Origin: Nageia nagi
Lineage: Eukaryota > Pinophyta
Direction: 5' to 3'
Length of the DNA stretch: 64,000 nucleotides
Assembly (NCBI GenBank): GCA_050084985.1
Contig: JBITNC010000001.1
Coordinates: 86,924,001-86,988,000 of the forward strand
In this document: positions 1-9,834 of the stretch, piece after piece
How the letters are laid out: each line of letters starts with the position of its first letter
Numbering within the stretch: position 1 is the stretch's first letter
Made by a program: the position numbers and the translations under genes
Notes under the pieces: model-generated
Seen by the model: only the letters and a program-made list of their open reading frames with translations
Told to the model about the DNA's origin: nothing
The model's database searches: none

Positions 1-169
1 CCATTTTGTTGGATTATGTTACATTACTAAATCCAAGTTTTTTTTTGTTGATGACTTTTATTACATGCATCTTTTGTTGACTTTATGTTGTATAATGTTG
101 ATTTTGTTGTACACCTTCATGATAAGTTCGCTCTGCATGAGGAACTTGCTGTATAACTTGACCAATCTT

Positions 170-580
170 GCACTATTCAGTTATCCATATGTGAAGAACT
201 CTTATGTGTCATTTGGCATTGTTCAATTATCCATATATGAGAAACTCATATGTGCATGCTTTATTTTGATCTAGCACTATTCAATTATTCATATGTGAGG
301 AACTCTCATGTGTCGTTTATTACTATTTAGTTATCCATATGTGAGGAACTCGTATGTGCATGCTTTATTTTGATCTAGCACTGTTCAGTTATCTATATGT
401 GAGAAACTCTTACGCATCATTTGGCACTGTTCAATTATCCATATGTGAGGAACTTGTATGTGCATGCTTTATTTTGATCTAGCACTATTCTGTTATCCAT
501 GTGTGAGGAACTCTTCTGTGTCTTTTGACACTATTCAATTATCCATATATGAGAAATTCGTATATGCATGCTCTCTTTAT
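170..580 (+). repeat. Tandem repeat array 1 of element A
   Basis: About seven or eight imperfect units of roughly 40-60 bp are built around the words TTATCCATATGTGAGGAACTC and GCACTATTCA. Some units end in TTATGTGTC and others in GTATGTGCATGC. A shorter set of three or four units lies at 2,440-2,600 in the second copy of the region. Confidence 0.8.
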
Positions 581-612
581 CATGATCATCAACACATATT
601 TTATATACATCA

Positions 613-800
613 TATGACTATAAGTATTGATTTGGCATCCTTTGTGATGACTTATAGTGCATCCTCAACTCCACATATTTTTTGCTGACTATAAGTATTG
701 GCTTGGTATCCTTTGTGATGACTTGTATTGTAACATAAATCCAAGTATCTTTTGATGACTATAAGTATTGATTTAGCATCTCCATGATGGATTATAGTGC
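613..800 (+). repeat. Tandem repeat array 2 of element A
   Basis: About three units of 65-70 bp share GACTATAAGTATTGGCTTGG, ATCCTTTGTGATGACTTATA and ATCCAAGTATCTTTTG. About four equivalent units occur at 2,632-2,900. Related sequence in reverse orientation is seen in elements B (about 4,810-4,890) and C (about 15,090-15,165). Confidence 0.75.
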
Positions 801-962
801 ACTAATGGCCATCCTCTTTTCTACTTCCATGATGATGGAGATAGATCCATGATGATGGATTATTTACATATTGTTGATGAAATTTGATTAATTCATGCTA
901 CCAATTTAATTATTTCAATCTTAATTAGTAACATGGTTAAGATGGACTTCTAATTATAAAAT

Positions 963-1135
963 CTTAGCTCACTCTTGGTAAAATCAAGTATATTTATTAT
1001 GTTATCTTGACTCACTCTTGGTAAAGTCCAATTTATTTATTGTGGCATCTTAACTCACTCTTGGTAAAGTTAAGTTTATTTGTTGTGGCATCTTGACTCA
1101 CTCTTGGTAAAGTCAAGTTTATTTATTATGGTACT
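963..1135 (+). repeat. Tandem repeat array 3 of element A
   Basis: About four units of roughly 42 bp carry the core CTTGACTCACTCTTGGTAAA followed by GTCAAGTTTATTTATTATGG. About five units are present in the second copy at 3,055-3,290, so copy number differs between the two. Confidence 0.8.
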
Positions 1136-1858
1136 TAAGATGGCATTTTATGCCTTATGATCTTTATTTTACCTTTCAATATTGCTATCCATATTGGTCA
1201 AGTTGGCCTTTCTTCTTAGCATGATTCATGTCACATTATCACATATGTATTTATTTGATGAATTTATCATCAAGGTGGAGAAAATGTTCGGTTGGTTGTA
1301 TTGTTGTGATGACACCTCTCATATAAAACACATATGATAGTAAGAAACAAATACGAAAGATAGAATGATAAATAACAAAGATAAATAAAAGTATCATTTT
1401 TTTAATGCATATCAATTGGTTGATAGTGCACATATCTTGATATATGCGCATGTGATATTTTTAGATATCATAGTTGATGATTTATGTCATCTTTATTGTG
1501 CATTTATGGTTTTTTAACATATTTATATATTTTATTATGATCATTGTATGGATAGTATGATTCAATTCATGTTGATATGAATGTATAATGCTTATAACTG
1601 ATCTTGTTATAAATTGATTGTAGTTTGCAAATTTTCTTTAAGAGATTGCAAGTTACTTATGATAACAGCTGTGAGACTTCTTGGCTTTTGGCATTTGGAT
1701 CTTCAACCTTTTATCCTTTATATAAAGTCTCAAAAAGTCTCTTTTCTTTTAAAATTGTAAAGCTTTATTTGGTTATATGTACACTTTGTAGCATGAGTAG
1801 AATCTCTTTGTAAAATTATTATTTTTCTAATCATTTTCAAAATAACATTAAAGGGGAG

Positions 1859-2429
1859 TGTTAGAATCATAATGTTATTTAGGGCATTATGTAATTAATA
1901 ATAATCACTTAAATTTGGTTATTAGATGATAATGAGGTTCATGCATGGTGGGTGGAATAGTATTCTCCACCTAATTTAAAATAATAATTGTTAAATGGAA
2001 TAGTGTCTTCACTAACAATTTAATGTAATTATATATAACTTAGGGTTAACTAACTTATTATGGCTAAATTAGTTAACTACCTAAGGTTAGTTTTGAATCC
2101 TATAAAAGGAGCTCATTTTATGAAAATTTGTAAGAGAAGAAGATGAAGATGAGAAGTTGTTAATATAGATCTTAGTTAGTAAGATCTTAAGCATACAAGC
2201 TATGCTTCATGCTAAGGAGAGTCATGGTTGAGATCCATGAGAATGTTCATTATTTGAGAGTAAAATGAAAAGAAGATCTAAAGTGAAGTACTCCATGTGA
2301 TGAAGGAACCACTATACATTGTGTTACTATGTGAGAATGCTTCTTGTGTTCTTAATTTTTAGAATGGTTGATTGCTAGTTTGATGGAAGTCATACAAGAG
2401 TTTTTAGGTTATGAAATCTTTCAATTCCA
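1859..2429 (+). repeat. LTR of element A (first)
   Basis: The LTR starts TGTTAGAATCAT directly after a purine-rich tract and ends near CAATTCCA. It aligns along its length with 13,127-13,709 (571 and 583 bp). A TATA-like box, TATAAAAG, lies at 2101-2108. The exact 3' end is uncertain by about 10 bases because the two copies diverge there. No tRNA-Met-type primer-binding site follows it. Instead the tandem-repeat region of the 3' internal part starts again immediately. Confidence 0.7.
2101..2108 (+). promoter_or_regulatory. TATA box in LTR of element A
   Basis: TATAAAAG follows CC and precedes GAGCTC. It lies about 240 bp into the LTR, a plausible place for a retrotransposon promoter. The same position in the other LTR (about 13,385) is degraded to TTTTTTAAAAGG. 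Confidence 0.45.
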
Positions 2430-3953
2430 TTATTAACACTGTTTAATTATCCATATGTGAGAAAATCATATGTGCATACTCTATTTTTTGATCAATCTAG
2501 CATTGTTTAATTATCCATATGTGAAGAACTCTTATGTGTTCTTTGACATTATTCAGTTATCCATATGTGAAGAACTTGTATGTGCAGGCTTTCTTTTGTA
2601 ATGATAATCAACATATGTTTTATATATAATAGATGATTATAAGTATTAGCTTAGCATCCTCCATGATGACTTATAATGCAACATAAAATCTAAGTATCTT
2701 TTGTTGACTATAAGTATTAGCTTGGCATCTTTTGTGATGACTTATAGTGCAACATACAATCCAAGTATATTTTGCTGACCATAAGTATTGGCTTGGCATC
2801 CTCCATGATGACTTATAATTCAACATCAATCTAAATATCTTTTAGTGATTATAAGTATTGGCTTGGCATATTCGTGATGACTTATAATTCACTAGTGGCT
2901 ACACTCTTTCTTACTTCCATGGTGATAGAAGATAGATCCATGATGATGGATTATTTACATATTATTGATAAAATTTGAATCATTTTGATTGATTCATGCT
3001 ACCAATTTCATCATTTTTCTCTTCACTAGTAGCATGGTTAAGATGGACTTCTAATTCTCAAATCTTGACTCACTCTTAGGAAAGTCAAGTTTCTTTATTA
3101 TGACATCTTGATTTACTCTTGGTAAAGTCAAATTTATTTATTATGATATCTTGACTCCCTCTTGATAAAATCAAGTTTTTTTGTTGTGGCATCTTGACTC
3201 ACTCTTGGTAAAGTCAAGCTTATTTATTATACCTTCTTGACTCACTCTTGGTAAAGTCAAGTATATTCTTATGTGATATTATGGCTTCCTCATGGTAAAA
3301 TCATGTTTCTTTCTAGCATCTTATGGCTTTATGCATCTTTATATGGTAATTAAGGTGGCCTTTTGTGCCTTATGATATTTGTTTTGCCTTTACATCTTGA
3401 TGTCTATATTGGTTAAGTTGGCATTTATTCTTAGCATGATTTCTATCACATTATCACACATGTATTTGTTTGATGAAGTTATCATTAAAAGGAAAAAAAT
3501 GTCTAATTGATTATATTATTGTGATGACACCCCTCATATAAAATAAATACAATAATAAGAAATAAATACAAAATACAGAATGATAAATAGTAAAGATAAA
3601 TGAAAGTATCATTTTTTTAATGTATATCAATTGGTTGATAGTGCACATGTCTTGATATATGCACATGTGATATTCTTAGATATCATAGTTGATGATTTAT
3701 ATCATCCTTATTGTTATGCATTTATGATTTTTTAACATCTTTATATATTTTATTATGATCAATGTATGGATAGTATGATTCGATTCATGTTGATATGATT
3801 GTATAATACTTCTAACTGATCTTGTTATAAGTTGATTATTATTTGCAAGTTTCCTCTAAGAGATTGTAGGTTACTTGTGACAATAGCTGTGAGACTTCTT
3901 GCATTTGAATTTTCAACCTTCTCTCCTTTATATAAAGTCTTAAAAGGTCTCTT
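2430..3953 (+). mobile_element. Element A, internal region (second copy, left part)
   Basis: This is non-coding sequence homologous to about 160-1,740, including all three tandem-repeat families and the conserved block at 3,523-3,740 that matches 1,309-1,520. It is interrupted after CTCTT (3949-3953) by element B and resumes at 13,012. Because it directly follows an LTR yet matches the 3' end of the internal region, the coding part and leader of this copy are absent. Confidence 0.65.
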
Positions 3954-4431
3954 TGAAGGAATTAGACCTACTCTAATTCTCAAGGTCCAAGAGTAGGAAA
4001 CTCAATCATTCAACATAACACCATTCACACAAGATAACACAAATATAATGTGGTTCCTCCCTCCTTGGGAGTACATCCACAACTAGTTCTCAATTCTCAA
4101 TCTATGCACCTCTTACTACAATTCTCTTTCTCTCCTACACAAACTAGTAGAGTAATCTTACTCCAAATCTTAGTTATGTTACAAGAGGAGAGGCCCTCTA
4201 TTTATAGCATGAGAGCACCTCCCTAACCTCCCTTTAACCCAAGGGTAAGGTTAGGGTTACAATAAATGTGTGACCTAACTTTAACCTACCAACTAACCCC
4301 ATGGTAAGGTCAAAGTCCACACATAATAAAGAATTCAATTAATCCTTTAAGGTATCTACATATCCTTTAAGTGATTAATTGAATTTACAAGGAGTTTAGA
4401 TATTCACAATATTTTATTACAAATTCTAACA
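3954..4431 (-). repeat. 3' LTR of element B
   Basis: On the minus strand it begins TGTTAGAATTTG and ends TTCA (TG...CA). It matches the LTR at 12528-13006. The polypurine tract next to it is degraded: the plus strand reads ACTCCTTAAT at 4431-4440, compared with ACTCCCCCTTAAT in element C. Confidence 0.92.
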
Positions 4432-4914
4432 CTCCTTAATGCAATATTGGGATAGAGCGTAGAAGAGAGAAGAGAGAGAGTAAGAGAGAGTTCTCCTCCA
4501 TAGAGATACAAGTGGAGATGAGAATATTTACATATTTGAGAATCTTTTTGAGAATTAGTATAAGACTCACTACATTACCATTTGACAAAATGGTTTACAA
4601 TACAATCATTAACCACAACTGGTTTCACTGTACATAGTAGTCGATCAACTTTAAGTTGACATGTGAGTCTCCATGAGCTTGCTTACACAAGGTGAGTAAC
4701 CTACATTTTTGAAGAAGATCCTACATGCTACAAGCAACTCATGAACAAAATTAGTTAGATGCATCATATATTCAAATAAAAGAATCAAATAATGCCATCT
4801 TATAAATAACTGATCAATGGTGCACTATAAGTCATCATGGAGATGTCAAGCCATCACTCATAGTCACCTGTTGTATATAGACATGTGTTGATTATTAATA
4901 GAGCATAAAAATTG

Positions 4915-5425
4915 TACAAGTTTCTCACGTAGAGCAAACTTACCACGGAGTATAAAATGTACAATAAGTTCCTTACGCAGAGCGAACTTACCACGAAGGT
5001 ATATTAATTATATGCTCAAAAAATTTTACAAGTTTCTCACGCAGAGCAAACTTACCATGAAGGTATAAAATGTACAACAAGTTTGTCACGTAGAGTAAAC
5101 TTACCACGGAGGTATAAAAATGTACAACAAGTTTGTCATGTAGAGCAAACTTACCACAGAGGTATAAAATGTACAATAAGTTTATCACGAAGAGTAAACT
5201 TACCACAAAGGTATAAATATGTACAACAAGTTTGTCACGTAGAGCAAACTTACCACGAAGGTATAAAATTTACAAGTTTGTCACGCAGAGCAAACTTACC
5301 ATGGAGGTATAAATATGTACAATAAGTTTGTCACACAGAGCAAACTTACCACGAAGGTATAAAATGTACAACAAGTTTGTCACGTAGAGCAAACTTACCA
5401 TGGAGGTATATCATAATCAACACAC
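4915..5425 (-). repeat. 49-bp tandem array in element B 3' region
   Basis: Ten imperfect units of about 49 bp have the form ACAACAAGTTTGTCACG, then TAGAGCAAACTTACC, then ACGGAGGTATAAAATGT. They start near 4915, 4963, 5028, 5072, 5122, 5171, 5221, 5270, 5317 and 5366. The array lies between the pol stop and the 3' LTR. Element C has five units at the same place. No coding role is evident. Confidence 0.9.
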
Positions 5426-5484
5426 ACTATATAATAACAACAAAAGAGCCTCTTAGAGGTGAAGTTGTCATCACTAACAAAAGT

Positions 5485-8400
5485 TCAAACTTCACTCCCC
5501 CTTGAGGGCAACTTCACCAACCTGAGAGAATCCCTAAGCTTGCTAAACTGAGCTTTAGGAAGGGGCTTGGTGAATAAATCAGCAGAGTTTTTAGTAGATG
5601 GACAATACTCTAAGTGTATGATGTCATCTAGAACCTTCTTCCTGATAAAATGGGCTTGGATTTCCACATGTTTAGTTCTCTAATGGAACACAGGATTCTT
5701 AGCCAAAGAGATAGCCGATTGATTGTCTGAAGAAATAAGAGATGGGCCATTTTGCTTATACCTAATTTCATTCAAAAGATACCTTAGCCAAATAGCTTCT
5801 TAGGCAGCAATAAACATGGCTCGATATTCAGCTTCGATGGTAGAAAGAGTCACAGTAGGTTACTTCTTGGAAGCCCAAGAGATAGCACCTAAACCAATGC
5901 TGAACACATATGTAAAGGTTGATTTTCTATCATCTCTATCTCCCCCATAATCAAAATCTAAGAACCCAGAGAGAATAATCGAAGGCACTTTGGAATACTT
6001 AAGAGCAAGATCCTTTGTCCCTGCCATATACCTCAAGATTTGCTTAACAGCATTGAGGTGTTCAACATATGGTTTTTACATGAATCGTGCCATCAGATTC
6101 ACTGTAAAGGTAATATCAGGTCAAGAGATAGCCAGATACAGAAGACTACCAATTAATTGCCTATAAGTTGTAGCATCAGCCAACTAAAAATCTGAGCTCA
6201 GAGATACAACGATTCCAGGAGAAACAGGTATTACAGCATATCTACACTCTTCCATTCCAAACTTTTGCAAGATGTCTGATATATACTTAGATTAACTAAG
6301 ATAAGTACAATCATTGTGTTGGTATACTTGCATCCCAAGATAGTAATGCAATAGACCTAGATCAATCATTTCAAATGTTGCCTTCAGTTTGGATATGCAC
6401 TCTTGGATGATTTCAATATTATTACCAGTTATGAGAAGATCATCCACATAAAGGAGAATTAAAACCACATCTTTTCCTTGATTGAGTACATAGAGATCTG
6501 AGTTAGAGAAGCACTTGGAAAAACCAATATCTGTAAAAAATCCTAAAATTTTCTTGTACCATGCTCTAGGTGTTTGCTTAAGTCCATACAAAGATTTCTT
6601 TAGATTACACACAATAGACTCTTTTCCTTCTGGAATAAATCCTTCTGGTTGATTCATGTAGATTTCTACGTCCAAGTCACCATTGAGAAATGCACTCTTA
6701 ACATCAAGTTGAAAAACTTTCCACCCTTGAGCTACAGAAAGAGCAAGGATTATCCTAACAGTAGGCATCTTGGCCACAAGAGCAAAGGTTTCCTCATAAT
6801 CAATACCATATTTCTGAGCGAATCCTTTGGCCACTAACCTTGCTTTGTATTTTTCAATTTCTCCATCAGAATTATACTTGACCTTGTATATCTATTTATT
6901 TCCAATCATATTTTTCTCATTGGGATAAGGAACCAAATCCCAAGTTTCATTTTTCATGAGCGCCTCATACTCAACTTTCATAGCTTCCATCCAACACTCT
7001 TGCTTGGAAGCTTCTTTGAAGGTTGATGGCTCATTCGTATTATCAATTTTGGTAAATAAAGATTTATTCAAGGTCATACTTCTTGTAATTCTCTAAGCTG
7101 GAGAATTTTGCTCTTATAGTGACTTCCCTACATGATCATCCAACCAGTTAGGTGCAGGTGAAGAATTATGTAAATCAAACACCTCAGCATGAGAAGTTGT
7201 ATCCTCAGGAAGTTCATTAAACTTGACATCCCTAGAAATAAAGACTATTTTATGGGATGAGGAGTAGAGCCTGTAACCTCTATGCTGATTATCATACCCC
7301 ATAAAGATGCATTTTTCTGATCTTTTATCCAACTTCTTTCTTTTCTCTGAGGTAATGAAGGCAAATGCATCACAATCGAAGACCCTAAAGTGTGAGATGT
7401 TAGGTTTCTTTCCTGTCCATGCTCCATACAGAGTTTTACCTTCAACTACTTTAGTAGGACACCTATTTAGGGTGTGAATAGCAGTGTGAACAGCTTCACC
7501 CATAAGAAACTAGGAAGGTTACCCAACATGCACCTTCTTCCTTTTAGTAACTCTATTTTGTTGAGGGGTGTAAGGGATTGTGAATTACCGCTTGATCCCA
7601 TGTTTAACATAATAGTCGTTAAACTCATTGCTATTATACTCACCCCCATTATCAGATCTCAGCATCTTGATCTTAAAATCAGTTTGATTTTCAACAAGAG
7701 CCTTGAACTCTTTAAACCTGTCAAAAGTTTGATCTTTGTGCTCAAGTAGATAACTAAATGTCATCCTACTGAAGTCATCAATGAAGGTCAGAACATAAGA
7801 AGCTCCCCCTAGAGACTTAGTCTGAAACAAACCCATCAAATCTGAATGCACAAGCTGAAGAGGATGAGTAGCCCGAGTTGCTTTATCTTTTTCAAACTTT
7901 TGCCTATTCATCTTTCCTAGAATGCACCTTTCACAAAGACCAATTGTAGGTGAAATATTAGGTAAACCTTTCATAAGTTCTTAATTTTTCATATCTTGAA
8001 TACTCTTATGGTTAAGGTGCCCTAATCGTTGATGTCAAAGATTACCCTTTGAACAAACATTTACAGTAAGACAAATCTTTGAAGGAACTTGATCCACAAT
8101 ATAAAGGTCATCCTTTACTGATCCTTTCATCAAGGTGGCAAGTCCTTTCTTAACATACCAGGAGTGTGAGGTAAACTCAAATGAGTATCCTTTCCTTGTA
8201 ATCTGAATTACGGAGATAAGATTCATCCTTAGTTTAGGCACATAAAAGACATTATCAAGAGCCTTTCCATGAATCTTCACACTCCCTATTCCTTGAACAT
8301 CAAGGATTGAATTATCACCTATCATAACTGCATCTTTCTTGTACTTATGAAAGTTTTCAAACTTATCCTTTTCATAACACATGTGATTAGTGCATCCTGA

Positions 8401-8500
8401 ATCAATAATCCAATCATTTGAAATAGTTTGAGTCATTGAGTAGTAGGTAATAGTAGCAGCATGCTTATTCTTCTTTTTATTATTGAAATTTATCATATTT
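5485..8500 (-). pseudogene. Copia pol of element B (protease-integrase-RT-RNase H), degenerate
   Basis: The whole region stays in one reading frame except near 7,500-7,580, where a 23-bp and a 1-bp deletion cancel. Domains in order on the minus strand: protease with IIDSGCTNHM near 8,415; GAG-pre-integrase with HQRLGHLNHKS near 8,030; integrase core with HSDLMG and RSDNGGEY (7,585-7,974); reverse transcriptase with QLDVKSAFLNG and LLYVDDLLITG (6,292-6,834); and the RNase H tail ending at 5,485. The integrase Glu region (QNGVAERKNR in C) is damaged by the deletion. Nonsense codons replace Gln or Trp at about 8,030, 7,980, 7,585, 7,114, 7,098, 6,895, 6,295, 5,800 and 5,680. It cannot encode a working polyprotein. 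Confidence 0.9.
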
Positions 8501-9378
8501 GCATTTCCTTTACCTTTTTAAGCAAATTTCTTTTTACGAAAATCATACTCTTTATGCCCAAAGATGCCACAAAAGTTGCAATTTCCATCAAAATTTTTTT
8601 AAGGTGTTGGATTGCTTGATCCAGCTTTGTCATTCCTTTGCATGAAGTTGCCATTATTGTTGCCCTTTTTCTCATACTTCCTGAAGGTAGATGAGGATTT
8701 GTTATCTTTGAATTTATAATGTTTGAACTTCTTTTTAAAAAGATTTTTGGTTGCTCCTAGAGCAATGCTATTGTCCTTTGGAGAAAAGTTTAACATTTTC
8801 TTATTCAAAGTTTTCTCATGCTTCAAAAGGAGTCTAAAAAGGTTATCAAGAGAGATGACATCTTCTTCATCATCGAGCCTAGTTTCCATAACCGTGACAA
8901 AGTTACTAAACTTTGTAGAAAGGCTTTGAAGAATGATGAAGACCATGAACTCATCATTGATCTAGTTGCACCCATAGCCAACCAGTTGTATCCTGAGGTC
9001 AATGATTTTATTAAAGTAGATAGAAGCACTTTCATCTTCACCTTAACAATATTGCAACAACTTTTGTAAAATGGTGAACCTCCTTAAAAATTTTGACCCA
9101 AGGTAAATTTTCTTTAGCCTATCCCAAGCTTCCTTTGCTGATGTTGAAGAAGAGATCATGAGAAGGACGTCATCTGAAACTGCATGATAGATCATTAAAG
9201 TTGCTAACTCATTCTTTGAGTTGTAGATTTTAAGAGCCTTCTCATCTGTAGGAGCGACCATGTCTTCATTAACTATCTGCCATAGCTTCCTTGCTTGTAA
9301 CTTAGCTTTCATACGAGGTTCCCATATGCCAAAGTTGGAACCGTCGAGTATATGCTTGGGTATGAAGGTTTCAACCAT
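8500..9378 (-). pseudogene. Copia gag of element B, degenerate
   Basis: The start codon at 9376-9378 opens MVETFIPKHILDGSNFGIW, the same start as in element C. Residues up to LLQYC (about 9,043) are intact, then a stop intervenes. Coding potential resumes with MVFIILQSLSTKF near 8,946 and continues to the basic, Asn-rich tail. The zinc-knuckle region matching CNFCGIFGH of C is present but altered near 8,540-8,580. Gag would form the cytoplasmic particle that packages element RNA. The start lies two bases after a likely splice acceptor. Confidence 0.85.
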
Positions 9379-9380
9379 TG

Positions 9381-9834
9381 CTACACAAAAGTAAATATGC
9401 AATAAGAATGAAAATTTTTACAATTTACCATCTATACAAATAAAACATTGATAAGTAAACATGTCCCACATGTGCAAACTTATAAACTAAGATTCGTAGA
9501 AGGATAAAGTTGAGGTTATTTTCTTGTATAGAATTAGGCCTTCACCTGGATGCCCGTAAGGTGGAGCCCAGGTACTACCAGTCCTCAACCAGTTCACCTT
9601 GGTCAGTAATATACTCTCACAAGCAGAAGTACCAACTATTTTCCAAGGATCCTATGTATCTTAGACCGGCCATTTTAATTATCTTGTTTAAGGTTTTCAG
9701 TTTTCCTCCTAGGTTATCAGGATAATCCCTGAATGGACATGCAGACATGTGGTATCACTACACACATGTCTATCCACCTAATAGAGTTATGTCCAATCCA
9801 ACAAAGGTCTTAGGGGCAATTAAGACGAACTTAC
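9381..9834 (-). other. Putative leader intron of element B
   Basis: On the minus strand a strong donor (GGTG followed by GTAAGTTC) lies at 9834. A pyrimidine-rich acceptor ending TGTGTAG lies at 9381, so the next exon begins CAATGG with the gag start. Element C keeps the same donor and acceptor with a length of 460 bp against 454 bp here. A plus-strand open frame at 9,510-9,725 falls inside this intron and is not taken as a gene. Splicing is inferred from motifs only. Confidence 0.55.

Larger units (their letters stand above)
1..1858 (+). mobile_element. Element A, 3' internal non-coding region (first copy)
   Basis: This stretch has no credible gene. It consists of three families of short tandem repeats followed by unique AT-rich sequence and a purine run (AAGGGGAG, 1851-1858) directly before an LTR that starts TGTTAGAAT. 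That is the arrangement expected just upstream of a 3' LTR on the plus strand. The same stretch recurs at 2,430-3,953 continuing at 13,012-13,126. A segment near 100-155 is the reverse complement of the 49-bp repeat unit in elements B and C, and the motif around 600-800 resembles B and C sequence near 4,810-4,890. A is therefore a distant relative of B and C in the opposite orientation. Its left end is outside the window. Confidence 0.65.

Noticed and set aside
4245-4262. Telomere-like GGTTAGGGTTA motif
   Set aside because: It occurs once per LTR of B and C (also near 12,822, 14,516 and 22,576) as part of the LTR sequence, not in tandem arrays.
4915-5425. CRISPR-like array
   Set aside because: Regular repeats, but the units are contiguous and diverged without unique spacers, and the element is a plant retrotransposon.
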